From Vibrio renipiscarius (lineage in GTDB: Bacteria; Pseudomonadota; Gammaproteobacteria; Enterobacterales; Vibrionaceae), in NCBI RefSeq assembly GCF_000827885.1, contig NZ_JTKH01000003.1:451918-515917 (forward strand): 64,000 bases of DNA, in the 5' to 3' direction. Below the pieces are notes generated by a model. That model worked only from the letters and a program-made list of their open reading frames with translations, was not told the DNA's origin and made no database searches. A program made the translations under genes and the position numbers. The stretch's first letter is position 1, and each line of letters opens with the position of its first letter. Positions 26,388-36,579 of the stretch are shown here, piece by piece.

Positions 26388-26539
26388 TGGCGCGTACCTT
26401 TCAAAAATGTTTATAAAAATTACGCGCGAATTTTAAGCCACAGCCAGTTAAACACAAGGAGCGGGTTATGAAAACTTAGATTACACAAATACGCAATAAG
26501 ACGAATATCCCACACTTCAACGCGTTAAAGGAGAAATCA

Positions 26540-26599
26540 ATGGAACAGGCCGCGTCCTGTCGATTATTTAATCTTTATGCGGCCTTTTTGTACAATTAA
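26540..26599 (+). CDS. Possible 19-residue small protein or leader peptide
   Basis: ATG behind AAAGGAG with 6-bp spacing encodes MEQAASCRLFNLYAAFLYN then TAA. A hairpin with arms GGCCGC (26547) and GCGGCC (26579) and a T run overlaps the end of the reading. No plus-strand gene follows, so if used it would be a small RNA or a tiny protein rather than an attenuator of a downstream gene. Confidence 0.3.
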   Translation: MEQAASCRLFNLYAAFLYN

Positions 26600-26640
26600 A
26601 TAACCTTTACCACTTTGCAAAACTCACACGCGACAGATAT

Positions 26641-26665
26641 AAAAAAACCAGCCCTAAGGCTGGTT
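26641..26665 (-). terminator. Terminator of guaA
   Basis: On the minus strand AACCAGCC-TTAG-GGCTGGTT is followed by a T run (26641-26647), about 25 bp after the guaA stop. Confidence 0.88.
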
Positions 26666-26690
26666 CTTATCACAACGTTTTAAGTGGAAA

Positions 26691-28244
26691 TTATTCCCAC
26701 TCAATCGTTGCTGGTGGCTTACCTGAAATATCGTAAACCACGCGAGAAATACCGTTTACTTCGTTAATGATACGGTTAGAAACCTTACCTAAGAAGTCGT
26801 ATGGTAGGTGTGCCCAATGAGCGGTCATGAAGTCGATGGTTTCTACTGCACGTAGCGATACAACCCAATCGTATTTACGGCCATCGCCCATTACGCCTAC
26901 AGAGCGTACTGGTAGGAACACGGTGAATGCTTGAGAAACTTTGTTGTAAAGATCCGCCGCGTGCAACTCTTCAATAAAGATAGCGTCTGCACGACGTAGC
27001 AAATCACAGTACTCTTTCTTCACTTCACCAAGAACACGAACACCAAGGCCTGGTCCTGGGAATGGGTGGCGGTAAAGCATGTTGTAAGGAAGACCTAGCT
27101 CTAGGCCAATCTTACGTACTTCATCTTTAAATAGCTCACGCAGTGGCTCAACCAAACCCATCTCCATATCGTCTGGCAAACCGCCAACGTTATGGTGAGA
27201 TTTGATCACGTGCGCTTTGCCTGTTTTAGACGCTGCAGATTCGATTACATCTGGGTAAATCGTACCTTGTGCTAGCCATTTAGCGTTCGTCAGTTTCTTC
27301 GACTCTTCATCAAAGATATCAACGAAAACGTGACCAATGATCTTACGTTTCGTTTCTGGATCTGATTCGCCTTCAAGCGCGTTCAGGAAGCGCTCTTCCG
27401 CGTCAACTTTAATGATGTTTAGACCAAATTGATCACCAAACATATCCATTACTTGTTGCCCTTCGTTTAAACGAAGTAGACCGTTATCAACGAATACACA
27501 CGTTAGCTTGTCGCCGATTGCGCGGTGCGCAAGCATTGCCACAACAGAAGAATCCACACCGCCAGATAGGCCAAGAATCACTTCATCATCGCCGACTTGC
27601 TCTTTAATACGAGCAACCGCGTCTTCGATGATTGATTCAGAAGTCCATAGACGCTCACAACCACATACGTTCAGTACGAAGTTTTCCAGCATCTTAAGGC
27701 CGTTTTTAGTGTGCGTTACTTCTGGGTGGAACTGAACACCGTAGTATTTCTTCTCTTCGTTCGCCATTGCAGCGTAAGGACATGTATCCGTTTGTGCAAT
27801 TTTAGTGAAGTCAGATGGAATTTCGACAACTTTGTCACCGTGACTCATCCAAACATCTTGCGTTGCTTCAAGGCCTGCGAACAGTGCTGATTCGCCAGTC
27901 ACTTGTACTGCTGCGTAACCAAATTCACGCTCATCAGAACCTGCAACTTTACCACCAAGCTGTTCTGCCATGGTCTGCATGCCGTAACATACACCAAAGA
28001 CAGGAACACCTGAGTCAAAGACATATTGAGGAGCTCGTGGAGAGTTTGCTTCCGTTACACTCTCAGGGCCACCCGATAGGATGATGCCATCTGGGTTGAA
28101 TTCACGAATATCCGCTTCTTCTACATCCCAGCTCCAAAGCTCACAGTAAACACCGATCTCACGAACACGGCGCGCTACTAGCTGAGTGTACTGAGAACCG
28201 AAGTCCAGAATCAGAATACGTTGGTCATGGATATTTTTTGTCAT
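26691..28244 (-). CDS. guaA: GMP synthase (glutamine-hydrolysing)
   Basis: 517 residues converting XMP to GMP with glutamine and ATP. Seen: class I glutamine amidotransferase domain (about 9-205) with catalytic C86 in FGVCYGMQ and the His-Glu pair in [12 protein letters not shown] pyrophosphatase loop LSGGVDSSV near 224-232; the C-terminal GMP-synthase dimer domain ending PPATIEWE. It lies 112 bp after guaB in the usual guaBA order, with a PurR-like box in between, and ends at a terminator. Length and motifs are complete. Confidence 0.98.
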   Translation of the reverse strand: MTKNIHDQRILILDFGSQYTQLVARRVREIGVYCELWSWDVEEADIREFNPDGIILSGGPESVTEANSPRAPQYVFDSGVPVFGVCYGMQTMAEQLGGKVAGSDEREFGYAAVQVTGESALFAGLEATQDVWMSHGDKVVEIPSDFTKIAQTDTCPYAAMANEEKKYYGVQFHPEVTHTKNGLKMLENFVLNVCGCERLWTSESIIEDAVARIKEQVGDDEVILGLSGGVDSSVVAMLAHRAIGDKLTCVFVDNGLLRLNEGQQVMDMFGDQFGLNIIKVDAEERFLNALEGESDPETKRKIIGHVFVDIFDEESKKLTNAKWLAQGTIYPDVIESAASKTGKAHVIKSHHNVGGLPDDMEMGLVEPLRELFKDEVRKIGLELGLPYNMLYRHPFPGPGLGVRVLGEVKKEYCDLLRRADAIFIEELHAADLYNKVSQAFTVFLPVRSVGVMGDGRKYDWVVSLRAVETIDFMTAHWAHLPYDFLGKVSNRIINEVNGISRVVYDISGKPPATIEWE

Positions 28245-28320
28245 TTTGGGCAGTCTTATAAGCTAAGTTATTACAACGGAGGCGAGTTTACCCGCCTCAC
28301 ATTAATGCTTCAAGGAAAAA

Positions 28321-28332
28321 GCAAACGTTTAC
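28321..28332. promoter_or_regulatory. PurR-like box between guaB and guaA
   Basis: GCAAACGTTTAC matches the core of the PurR operator (consensus ACGCAAACGTTTGCNT) over most positions. A GAGGCG...CGCCTC hairpin lies at about 28280-28299 without a T run. A regulated guaA promoter or intercistronic control is plausible. Confidence 0.45.
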
Positions 28333-28356
28333 GTACGATTAATTCTATCGGAAGAA

Positions 28357-29820
28357 TTAGCCTCTACGGTAGTTTGGCGCTTCCTTAGTGATCTGAACGT
28401 CGTGCACGTGAGATTCCGCCATACCTGCACCTGAGATACGAACAAATTCTGCTGTAGTACGCATTGCTTCAATCGTTGCTGAGCCAGTTAGACCCATGCT
28501 TGAACGTAGACCACCCATTTGTTGGTGAACGATCTCTTTCAAGTGACCTTTGTATGCGATACGACCTTCGATACCTTCTGGAACTAGCTTGTCTGCTGCG
28601 TTATCAGATTGGAAGTAACGGTCTGAAGAACCTTGTGACATCGCGCCTAGTGAGCCCATGCCGCGGTAAGATTTGTATGAACGACCGTTGTAAAGAATCA
28701 CTTCACCCGGTGCTTCTTCTGTACCTGCGAACATTGAACCAACCATCACACATGATGCGCCGGCTGCGATTGCTTTACAGATGTCGCCAGAGAAACGGAT
28801 GCCGCCATCAGCGATAACTGGAATGCCGTATTCGTTTGCCACTTCTGCTGCATCTGCAATAGCCGTTACTTGAGGAACACCCACACCCGTTACGATACGA
28901 GTTGTACAGATTGAACCTGGGCCAATGCCCACTTTCACTGCGCTTACACCCGCTTCGATAAGGGCTTTAGCGCCTGCGCCTGTTGCTACGTTACCGCCGA
29001 TGATGTCTAGATCTGGGAATGCTGCGCGAGTTTCGCGGATACGATTTAGAACACCTTCAGAATGACCATGAGAAGAGTCGATAAGTAGAACGTCAACACC
29101 GGCTTCAACCAGCGCTTTAACACGCTCTTCGTTACCAGCGCCTGCGCCAACTGCTGCGCCTACACGTAGACGACCTTGCGCATCTTTACATGCGTTAGGT
29201 TTGGTTTCTGCTTTGTGGAAGTCTTTTGCGGTAATCATACCGGTTAGTTGGAACTCGTCGTTTACAACCAGTACTTTTTCAACACGAGCACTGTGCATTT
29301 TCTCTTGAACTTCTTCACGAGATGCACCTTCTTTAACAGAAGCTAGACGCTCTTTCGGTGTCATTACAATATTCACTTTCTTACTTAAATCAGTAACAAA
29401 GCGCACATCACGACCAGTGATGATACCAACAAGCTCGTTGCTTTCAGTCACAACAGGGAAGCCCGCAAAGCCGTGTTTTCTTGTCAATTCAACCACATCC
29501 GCGATTGTCGCATCAGGGTGAACAGTGACAGGATGAGTAACAACGCCCGCTTCGAAAATCTTCACTTGGTGAACCATTTCAGCTTGTTGTTCGATAGACA
29601 TGTTCTTATGAATGAAACCAATACCGCCTTCTTGCGCAAGGGCAATCGCTAGACGAGCTTCAGTAACTGTGTCCATAGACGCAGAAATCATTGGGATGTT
29701 CAGAGAAATGTTTTTCGTTAGCTGAGTGCGAAGATCAGCTGTGTTTGGGAGAACAGTGGAGTGAGCTGGCACGAGTAGTACGTCATCGAATGTCAGCGCT
29801 TCTTTGGCAATTCTTAGCAT
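28357..29820 (-). CDS. guaB: Inosine-5'-monophosphate dehydrogenase
   Basis: 487 residues from [13 protein letters not shown], which oxidises IMP to XMP with NAD, the committed step to GMP. Seen: the TIM barrel with catalytic Cys in GPGSICTTR, two CBS domains (about 95-205), and the active-site flap RYFQ region. The start at 29820 (ATG) is preferred to an upstream in-frame TTG because it gives the family N-terminus. It is the first gene of guaBA and diverges from xseA. The promoter has a GC-rich discriminator, consistent with growth-rate control. Confidence 0.98.
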   Translation of the reverse strand: MLRIAKEALTFDDVLLVPAHSTVLPNTADLRTQLTKNISLNIPMISASMDTVTEARLAIALAQEGGIGFIHKNMSIEQQAEMVHQVKIFEAGVVTHPVTVHPDATIADVVELTRKHGFAGFPVVTESNELVGIITGRDVRFVTDLSKKVNIVMTPKERLASVKEGASREEVQEKMHSARVEKVLVVNDEFQLTGMITAKDFHKAETKPNACKDAQGRLRVGAAVGAGAGNEERVKALVEAGVDVLLIDSSHGHSEGVLNRIRETRAAFPDLDIIGGNVATGAGAKALIEAGVSAVKVGIGPGSICTTRIVTGVGVPQVTAIADAAEVANEYGIPVIADGGIRFSGDICKAIAAGASCVMVGSMFAGTEEAPGEVILYNGRSYKSYRGMGSLGAMSQGSSDRYFQSDNAADKLVPEGIEGRIAYKGHLKEIVHQQMGGLRSSMGLTGSATIEAMRTTAEFVRISGAGMAESHVHDVQITKEAPNYRRG

Positions 29821-29935
29821 TTGCAATATCTCACAATTAAAGGAGTAAAAAAAACAATCCAGGTCCCATCGTTTCGCATAATGAGGGCAATAAGTCAGGG
29901 TGACTCGTTACATTTGGATTAGATATTGCGGTGGG

Positions 29936-29941
29936 ATTATA
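29936..29941 (-). promoter_or_regulatory. guaBA promoter: Probable guaBA promoter -10 element
   Basis: On the minus strand a perfect TATAAT is followed by CCCACCGC, a GC-rich discriminator typical of stringently controlled genes. A TGGTCA lies upstream at roughly -35 spacing. It sits about 116 bp before the guaB ATG. Confidence 0.55.
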
Positions 29942-30054
29942 CGGTTAACGCATACGCTTGACCACTAGTTTTTTTAATTTTTTTCTTGCATTTACCCCTT
30001 TGCTATGTATTATCTTGCCGCTAACTTCCATACTCACGCCCACGGAACTTAGCT

Positions 30055-31386
30055 GTGTCATCTCTGACCAATCAAAACATCTTCACTGTTTCTCGTCTTA
30101 ATGCCGAAGTGCGCTTATTACTCGAAAATGAAATGGGGATTGTGTGGTTAGTGGGTGAAATCTCTAACTTCTCTGCACCCGTCTCAGGTCACTGGTACCT
30201 CACGCTCAAAGACTCTCGCGCTCAAGTTAAATGCGCCATGTTTCGTGGCAACAATCGTCATGTCAGCTTCAAACCCACTAACGGCAACCAAGTTTTAGTC
30301 AAAGCACGCCTCTCACTTTATGAACCGCGTGGTGACTATCAATTGATCATCGAAAGCATGCAGCCTGAAGGTGACGGTCGTTTACAGCAGCAGTTTGAAG
30401 AACTGAAGATGAAGTTGGCCAGTGAAGGATTGTTTGCCCAAACCAGTAAGCAAATTTTACCTGAACATCCTAAATGCGTCGGGGTTATCACCTCAAAAAC
30501 AGGCGCAGCCTTGTTTGACATTTTGGATGTATTAAAGCGCCGTGACCCTTCCCTTCCGGTGGTGATTTACCCTACCATGGTGCAAGGGGAAGACGCTGCG
30601 ATTCAGATTGCTCAAGCCATTGGTCGCGCCAATACTCGTAACGAGTGTGACGTGTTGATCGTAGGTCGCGGAGGCGGTTCGTTAGAAGATCTATGGTGTT
30701 TTAACAACGAGATTGTCGCGCGTACGATCGCAGCCAGCCAGATCCCGATCATCAGTGCTGTCGGTCATGAGATCGATGTGACGATCGCTGACTTTGTCGC
30801 GGATATGCGTGCTCCGACCCCTTCCGCCGCGGCTGAGTTAGTCAGTCGTGATAACAGCCATAAAGCGCAAGGTATTGCTGGGCGCGAGCAGAAGTTGTTT
30901 GGCGCATGGCGCTACTACCTATCACAGCAAAAACAGCAACTCAATCGCTTACAGCACCGCCTTGAAAGACAGCACCCTAGCCAGCAATTGCAGCGTCAAA
31001 GCCAGCAACTCGATGAGCTAGATGGTCGCTTGCAGCGTGCTATGCAAAAATTCGTCGCCCAACGTCAGCAAAAGTTAGAGCGACAGTTACATCGCCTTCA
31101 ACTCAATTCACCCGCTAAGCGTTTGAGTGCTCAACAAGCCTCGCTCGCACGTGTCGAACAGAAGTTGTTGGATGCTATGGATAGAAAGCTGCTTAATCAC
31201 CGTCATCAATTGGCCTTAGCCGCAGAGAAGCTCGATGCCGTCAGCCCGCTGGCGACGCTCAAACGTGGTTACTCTATTACGCAAGATGCCCATGGCCAAG
31301 TCGTGCAATCAGCAGAGAATGTGAAAACAGGCGACACACTCATCACCCGTTTAGCCGATGGTGAAGTCCGCTCAACCGTCAATTAA
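30055..31386 (+). CDS. xseA: Exodeoxyribonuclease VII large subunit
   Basis: 443 residues: an N-terminal OB-fold ([20 protein letters not shown] at about 35-54), the catalytic middle domain ([47 protein letters not shown]), and a long Gln/Arg-rich coiled coil (about 280-390). With XseB it degrades single-stranded DNA to oligonucleotides in the cytosol. It starts at GTG and diverges from guaB with 234 bp between starts. A terminator follows. Confidence 0.97.
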   Translation: MSSLTNQNIFTVSRLNAEVRLLLENEMGIVWLVGEISNFSAPVSGHWYLTLKDSRAQVKCAMFRGNNRHVSFKPTNGNQVLVKARLSLYEPRGDYQLIIESMQPEGDGRLQQQFEELKMKLASEGLFAQTSKQILPEHPKCVGVITSKTGAALFDILDVLKRRDPSLPVVIYPTMVQGEDAAIQIAQAIGRANTRNECDVLIVGRGGGSLEDLWCFNNEIVARTIAASQIPIISAVGHEIDVTIADFVADMRAPTPSAAAELVSRDNSHKAQGIAGREQKLFGAWRYYLSQQKQQLNRLQHRLERQHPSQQLQRQSQQLDELDGRLQRAMQKFVAQRQQKLERQLHRLQLNSPAKRLSAQQASLARVEQKLLDAMDRKLLNHRHQLALAAEKLDAVSPLATLKRGYSITQDAHGQVVQSAENVKTGDTLITRLADGEVRSTVN

Positions 31387-31440
31387 TTCTGCTCACCGTA
31401 TTGACGATGCTCTTTCTACGACAAGCTCTTTACAATAAAT

Positions 31441-31470
31441 AATGCCGCTTCTATAAGCGGCATTATTTTT
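31441..31470 (+). terminator. Terminator of xseA
   Basis: Perfect 10-bp stem AATGCCGCTT / AAGCGGCATT with CTAT loop and a T-rich tail. Confidence 0.88.
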
Positions 31471-31508
31471 AGGTTCCATAACGAATTCTTTCGCTGCTCT
31501 TTGTTTCT

Positions 31509-31739
31509 CTATTCTGACTTTTGAAATTCAAATCGAACCCGAGATTTCGATTTGAGCTCGTTACAGCGACTGCTATGACAAAAATAGTTCGCTGCCCCAC
31601 AAGCCTGTAATTTCTCTAACTTTGCCTCACAATCAGGACAAAATGCGATTTTATTAAAATCGGCAGCACAGTGTTGGCAATGGTAACGTCCTTGCCAGTC
31701 CAACTCGTTATGGCACTGCGGGCAATGATTCTCGCTCAT
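31509..31739 (-). CDS. yfgJ: Zinc-ribbon protein, YfgJ-like
   Basis: A 76-residue protein with three CxxC knuckles (CPQC at 6-9, CQHC at 20-23, CPDC at 34-37) plus additional C47, C54 and C59, i.e. two zinc ribbons. E. coli yfgJ, a similar zinc-ribbon gene, sits in the same der-xseA neighbourhood. Function unknown. Ends near the xseA terminator, with which it converges. Confidence 0.85.
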   Translation of the reverse strand: MSENHCPQCHNELDWQGRYHCQHCAADFNKIAFCPDCEAKLEKLQACGAANYFCHSSRCNELKSKSRVRFEFQKSE

Positions 31740-32045
31740 TTTTCTACTTCCTTATTCAGATTGATCGTATTGTGGATCGACCAATAGACATAGGCTTTGA
31801 TCTTCGTCACATCACACTATCTCTTGCTTATTGTTGACCAAAGAGCACACCTTCACCCAAGATGATCTTTATAAGATCATCGGCTAAATCCAAGTTGATC
31901 AGCGATCACCCCTAAAAAGAATATTTATATCACCACACGCCGAAAGCATAAGTTACATATCCTGCATTTGGATTTAAGACAGATTAATATTCCAATAAGT
32001 GGGTTTTAAATCGATATTTCAGCATTTGATAAAAAATATGGGCTT
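31740..32045. other. Intergenic region with a 21-bp palindrome
   Basis: No gene is seen. GATGATCTT-TAT-AAGATCATC at 31861-31881 is a perfect inverted repeat with no T run, so it looks more like an operator than a terminator. It lies 122 bp upstream of the zinc-ribbon start. Confidence 0.6.
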
Positions 32046-32963
32046 TTAACCCGCAACGATGACATTGGTCTGCATTTCTATGTAATTTAGCGCTGTTTCT
32101 TTCAGCGTAACTTGCATGCTTCCTAGATCCGATAGGCCATCAATGTGACTACCACCGCATGGCATCGTCACTGGAATAGACTCACCGAGATCGCAACGCC
32201 AGTAGCGAGAGTCAGTAAGGTGATCACCGTCACACACCATGTCAACTTTCGATTGCAACGCAAGCCAGACTTTAACTTGTTGATTAACAAGGATTTCTAT
32301 TTCAGTTAATTTTTCTACCATCTCCACACTATTCAAACCACGCTTGCGTAATGTCTTACCTAGGCGATAGCTATCAAGGCATTGATCTGGTGTCACAAAA
32401 CTGGTCTCTTGCGCATAGCTATTAAAATCGTTGTAGCCGTGCGGATCTTTACGGTCGGCTTCTTTACGCCAATAGCCTTCCGTACTCAGAACTTTGTTAA
32501 GAGCCAAAAACGCCAGATGACCAGCACTGTGCCCGCGACTCAGCGATTGCTGATAGGCCTTATCAACCGTCAAGGTTACTTTTTCACCCTCTGCCGGTGA
32601 AATAGCCGTGGTATTGCTCAAACAATGCACCACGACAAAGACCCAGCCCGGCTCATTGCGTTTTACGGGGATTGCTTTATCCACAAATAACTGACCGTTC
32701 GTCAAATTGACCGCACCCACAAAACAATCCTCTACAACGATCGTCTCTCCGCCAATGGTCACTGTTCCCTTATCCGCCGGATGATCAGGCCAAATATGGC
32801 TGACTGGATGAAACGGCGTTTGATCGGTCACAAGATAAAGCCATTGGTCATTACGCTCTATAAGCTGAACATTGGCGTCTAGTTGCCATGTTTGGTGACA
32901 AAATTGAGTAATCGTTGGATTGATAGAAGTCGTTACGGATTCGGTCATGATAATCGGTGCCAT
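32046..32963 (-). CDS. AlaX-type alanyl-tRNA editing protein
   Basis: A 305-residue trans-editing-type protein that would hydrolyse Ser- or Gly-mischarged tRNA(Ala). Seen: the zinc motif HSAGH with H145 and H149, and the second pair C269/H273 in MPCGGSHIDGLSDLG, as in AlaRS editing domains and AlaX. The N-terminal beta-barrel-like region (1-125) matches the AlaX-M/L layout. No ribosome site clearly decides between ATGs at 32963 and 32948. Single gene with terminators on both sides. Confidence 0.88.
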   Translation of the reverse strand: MAPIIMTESVTTSINPTITQFCHQTWQLDANVQLIERNDQWLYLVTDQTPFHPVSHIWPDHPADKGTVTIGGETIVVEDCFVGAVNLTNGQLFVDKAIPVKRNEPGWVFVVVHCLSNTTAISPAEGEKVTLTVDKAYQQSLSRGHSAGHLAFLALNKVLSTEGYWRKEADRKDPHGYNDFNSYAQETSFVTPDQCLDSYRLGKTLRKRGLNSVEMVEKLTEIEILVNQQVKVWLALQSKVDMVCDGDHLTDSRYWRCDLGESIPVTMPCGGSHIDGLSDLGSMQVTLKETALNYIEMQTNVIVAG

Positions 32964-33005
32964 TACTAAGAATAAAAATAAAAATCAAAAGGTTCAGATA
33001 CAAAA

Positions 33006-33030
33006 AAAGCGCCTTTATTGTAGGCGCTTT
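33006..33030 (-). terminator. Terminator of der
   Basis: AAAGCGCCT / AGGCGCTTT hairpin followed on the minus strand by a T run, 25 bp after the der stop. Confidence 0.85.
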
Positions 33031-33054
33031 TCTATTTAAACGATCAAACTACCG

Positions 33055-34542
33055 TTATTTTTTACGATTTTTAACCATGCTCATCATGCGTTTACGGTTA
33101 CGCTCTTGAGACAGTGTCATCTTCGTTGTTTTGCCTTCAAACGGGTTTTCACTATTCTGGAACTGAATGCGAATAGGTGTACCCATGATCTCTAGCGCTT
33201 TACGGTAGTAGTTCATCAAGAAACGCTTGTACGAATCAGGCAGTTCTTTAACTTGGTTACCGTGAATAACGATGATTGGTGGGTTGTAGCCACCTGCGTG
33301 CGCGTATTTCAATTTAACACGACGGCCACGTACCATTGGCGGCTGGTGATCATCGGTTGCATTTTTCATGATACGCGTCAGAACAGAAGTACCTACACGC
33401 GTCGTTGCCGAGTTGTATGCTTCTTGTACTGATTCAAACAAGTGACCCACGCCTGTACCGTGCAGTGCAGAGATGAAGTGGATACGTGCAAAGTCAACGA
33501 AACCTAAACGGCGATCAAGTTCTTTCTTCACTTGCTCTTTAACATCGTTGTTTAGACCATCCCACTTGTTTACCGCCAGTACGATTGAACGACCAGAGTT
33601 CAAAGCAAAGCCTAATAGGCTGAGATCTTGATCTGAGATGTTTTCACGCGCGTCGATAACCAATAGCACCACGTTCGCATCTTCAATCGCTTTCAATGTT
33701 TTAACCACTGAGAATTTCTCAACGGTTTCATTGATGTTTTTACGACGACGAATACCCGCAGTGTCGATCAATACATATTCACGGCCATCACGTTCCATTG
33801 GAATGTAGATAGAGTCGCGAGTCGTTCCTGGCATGTCATACACAACCACACGTTCTTCACCAAGAATACGGTTAGTCAGTGTTGATTTGCCTACGTTTGG
33901 ACGACCAATGATTGCCATTTTGATTGGCTGATCTTGAAGACGCTTGAATTCTTCTTCTGCTTCTTCTTCGGTGTAATCTAGCTTTTCTTCATCTTCATCG
34001 ATGAAGTCGGTTAGATCTTCGATTTCGCCTTGTGCATCTGCAATCATTTTTTCTGCAAATGGGTTTAGAGCAAGATCGATAAGTTGACCAACACCACGAC
34101 CGTGAGCCGCAGCAATTTGGTACATATCACCCATACCAAGTTGCCAGAAATCAGCACTTGCCGCATCAGGGTCAATACCATCAACTTTGTTTACGACCAG
34201 CATAGCTGGCTTTTCAATTTTACGTAAATGTGCAGCAATTGATTGGTCTGCTGGCGTTAAACCTGCGCGACCATCTACAAGGAATAGCACCACATCCGCT
34301 TCATCAATCGCCGCTAGCGATTGTTGAGCCATTTTGGTTTCTACACCTTCTTCCGAACCATCAATACCACCGGTATCGATGACGATAAAATCATGCTCAC
34401 CAAGCTTCGCTTGGCCATATTTACGGTCACGAGTTAAGCCAGGGAAGTCCGCAACAAGCGCATCACGCGTACGAGTTAAACGGTTAAACAACGTAGACTT
34501 ACCTACGTTTGGACGCCCTACCAGAGCAACAACAGGAACCAT
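33055..34542 (-). CDS. der: Ribosome assembly GTPase Der (EngA)
   Basis: 495 residues with two tandem GTPase domains: [14 protein letters not shown] at 8-21 with DTGG and NKVD, and a second [14 protein letters not shown] near 214-227 with DTAG and NKWD, linked by an acidic segment (about 175-205), and a C-terminal KH-like domain with a basic tail ([13 protein letters not shown]). Essential for 50S subunit maturation. It follows bamB by 186 bp. Confidence 0.98.
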   Translation of the reverse strand: MVPVVALVGRPNVGKSTLFNRLTRTRDALVADFPGLTRDRKYGQAKLGEHDFIVIDTGGIDGSEEGVETKMAQQSLAAIDEADVVLFLVDGRAGLTPADQSIAAHLRKIEKPAMLVVNKVDGIDPDAASADFWQLGMGDMYQIAAAHGRGVGQLIDLALNPFAEKMIADAQGEIEDLTDFIDEDEEKLDYTEEEAEEEFKRLQDQPIKMAIIGRPNVGKSTLTNRILGEERVVVYDMPGTTRDSIYIPMERDGREYVLIDTAGIRRRKNINETVEKFSVVKTLKAIEDANVVLLVIDARENISDQDLSLLGFALNSGRSIVLAVNKWDGLNNDVKEQVKKELDRRLGFVDFARIHFISALHGTGVGHLFESVQEAYNSATTRVGTSVLTRIMKNATDDHQPPMVRGRRVKLKYAHAGGYNPPIIVIHGNQVKELPDSYKRFLMNYYRKALEIMGTPIRIQFQNSENPFEGKTTKMTLSQERNRKRMMSMVKNRKK

Positions 34543-34728
34543 AACAACCTCTACAATATTCTTTTCTTATGTAGTTATAGGTAACGACTGACAACTTTGC
34601 TTGTTGCCAAGCTCATCACCAAATAGTTACCTATAACCACAACTTTAGGATTAAACACTTGTTTTATATGAACAAAACGGCCCCAATCTGTCACCAGAAA
34701 GGAGCCGAATGTGAATTATATCACGAAA

Positions 34729-35889
34729 TTATTGACTGATCGTTAGTTTCTTTACATCGCCATCGCGAGTAACAACCACATAACCATCATCCAGCTGCAC
34801 TGGCGGGACCGCAAAACCACTGCTATCCACTTCTTGTTGTGCAACAAACTCCCCTGTCGCGCGCTCGATCCAGTAAAGATAACCTTCACTGTCACCCACG
34901 ACGAGGTAGTTATCAATCACTTTTGGCGCCGTGACTAAGCGGTGCTCAAGTTGCTTGTTCTTCCACAACTCGGTGCCACTTCGTGCATCAACGGCCACGA
35001 GATGATCTTTATCTGTAACGACAAACAAACGGCTGCCGTCACTCGCTAGATCCGTCGCTGAAGAATAGCTGCGTTTCCAAGCCGGTTGACCTGAGCGCAA
35101 TTCGATCGCGGTTAGCTGACCGTTATAACCCACAATGTACAGCGTTCCGCCAATCACCACCGGAGAAGCATCAACATCGACAATGCGGTCAATTTCCGTT
35201 GCCCCTTTTGGTGTCCCGATTGGCTGCTGCCAAATCAGTTGACCATGCTGAACAACTGCGGCTGCAAGACGACCATTCGCCGTTCCCCAGAAGATACCGC
35301 CAGAGACAGCAACCGGCGCACTGTTACCACGCAAAGTTAGGTTCGGAACTTCAGTACCAATCGCCCATTTTTGCTCGCCGGTAACTTGATCAAGTGCCAG
35401 CAAAAAGCCTTCGCTGGTATGCACAATAACCAGGTTATCGTCTGTAGCAGGTGCCGCTAGCACTTCACCTTGTACTTTAACACGCCAAATAAGCTCGCCC
35501 GTGTCTTGGTCAAGCGCAATCACTTCACCATTTTCACTGCCGATGTATAACTTATCGTATGCTGCACTAATGCCGCCCGAAAGACGCGCTGGAACATCTT
35601 GCTCCAATTCGGCTTCCCAAAGTGTTTCACCACTTTCTGGGCTGAGTGCTTTCACAACGCCATCACGGCTCGCAACGAACACTTTTCCATAAGCAAATTC
35701 AGGCGAGAGTTTTGAGAAGTACTGGTCAACCCCGTCTCCTACTGAAGTGCTCCACACTGATGTTGGTGTGAATTCACTTTCAACTTGAGGCACGGGCGCC
35801 ATGATGATGGTGTCTTCTTCACTCGCACAACCGGCTAAAACGCCTAAAATGGCAGCGGCGGTTAAGGCCTTGTTCAGCATTTTCTTCAT
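34729..35889 (-). CDS. bamB: Outer membrane assembly lipoprotein BamB
   Basis: 386 residues: lipobox LAGC with the lipidated Cys at 21, then an eight-bladed beta-propeller of PQQ-like repeats (recurring GxLxAxDxxTGExxW, for example ALDQDTGELIWRV). BamB supports beta-barrel insertion by BamA. It follows yfgM by 11 bp, giving the usual yfgM-bamB pairing, with der next. Confidence 0.96.
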   Translation of the reverse strand: MKKMLNKALTAAAILGVLAGCASEEDTIIMAPVPQVESEFTPTSVWSTSVGDGVDQYFSKLSPEFAYGKVFVASRDGVVKALSPESGETLWEAELEQDVPARLSGGISAAYDKLYIGSENGEVIALDQDTGELIWRVKVQGEVLAAPATDDNLVIVHTSEGFLLALDQVTGEQKWAIGTEVPNLTLRGNSAPVAVSGGIFWGTANGRLAAAVVQHGQLIWQQPIGTPKGATEIDRIVDVDASPVVIGGTLYIVGYNGQLTAIELRSGQPAWKRSYSSATDLASDGSRLFVVTDKDHLVAVDARSGTELWKNKQLEHRLVTAPKVIDNYLVVGDSEGYLYWIERATGEFVAQQEVDSSGFAVPPVQLDDGYVVVTRDGDVKKLTISQ

Positions 35890-35900
35890 CCAAAAGATCC

Positions 35901-36515
35901 TTACTTGGCGAGATCATCCAATTTCATTTTCAGTACTTCTGTCGCATCACCGGCTTGTTGTGCTTCGGTATATGCGGCATAAGCACCTTCTGCATCGCCT
36001 TTACGCAGTAAGATATCGCCTTTTAGCTCTTCAACACGACCCGTCCAACCCGAGTCAGTGATGTTTGCTAGCTGTGCGATTGCGCTATCAAAATTACCTT
36101 GCTCAGCTTGAAGACGTGCAAGACGGAAATTGATCACCGCCAGTAGCGCCTGATCTTGAGTTGCGTCTTTTGCCCATTGAAGTTGGCTGATTGCATCATC
36201 CAATTTGTTTGCTTCAACTTGTACTTTCGCTAACTGAAGTGCTGCTAATACGCTGTACTCTGAATCACCATTCGCTTCAATAAAAGACTGTACTTGCGTT
36301 TCAGCTTGCGCACCTGTCGCCGCTAAACTTTCAATCGCTTTGGTGTAGCTAGCCGAAGCTGCTTCTTGAGCCGCGATCGTTGTATCTTGGTAGTAACGCC
36401 AGCCAAATAAACCACCTAGGCCGATCACTGCACCAAAGATCACGGCTTTGCCGTTTTCTTTCCACCAATCTTTGATCGCTTCAACTTGTTGTTCTTCGGT
36501 ATCGTAGAGTTCCAC
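35901..36515 (-). CDS. yfgM: YfgM, ancillary SecYEG translocon protein
   Basis: 204 residues with an N-terminal cytosolic segment (MELYDTEEQQVEAIKDWWKE), one membrane span at about 24-42 (AVIFGAVIGLGGLFGWRYY), and a periplasmic TPR-like helical domain. In E. coli it interacts with PpiD at the translocon. It lies between hisS (64 bp) and bamB (11 bp), the conserved order. Confidence 0.95.
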   Translation of the reverse strand: MELYDTEEQQVEAIKDWWKENGKAVIFGAVIGLGGLFGWRYYQDTTIAAQEAASASYTKAIESLAATGAQAETQVQSFIEANGDSEYSVLAALQLAKVQVEANKLDDAISQLQWAKDATQDQALLAVINFRLARLQAEQGNFDSAIAQLANITDSGWTGRVEELKGDILLRKGDAEGAYAAYTEAQQAGDATEVLKMKLDDLAK

Positions 36516-36579
36516 TTCCTGTCCTCTTAATATCAGAAAAGTGGCGATTCAGATCGCCACTTTCAAAATTTAAATTCGA

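Larger units (their letters stand above)
26388..26690. other. Intergenic region with tiny reading and hairpin
   Basis: Between satP and the guaA end. It holds the satP promoter region near 26388-26480, a 19-codon reading with a good ribosome site on the plus strand (26540-26599) overlapping a GGCCGC...GCGGCC-TTTTT hairpin (26547-26587), and the guaA terminator. Confidence 0.6.
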
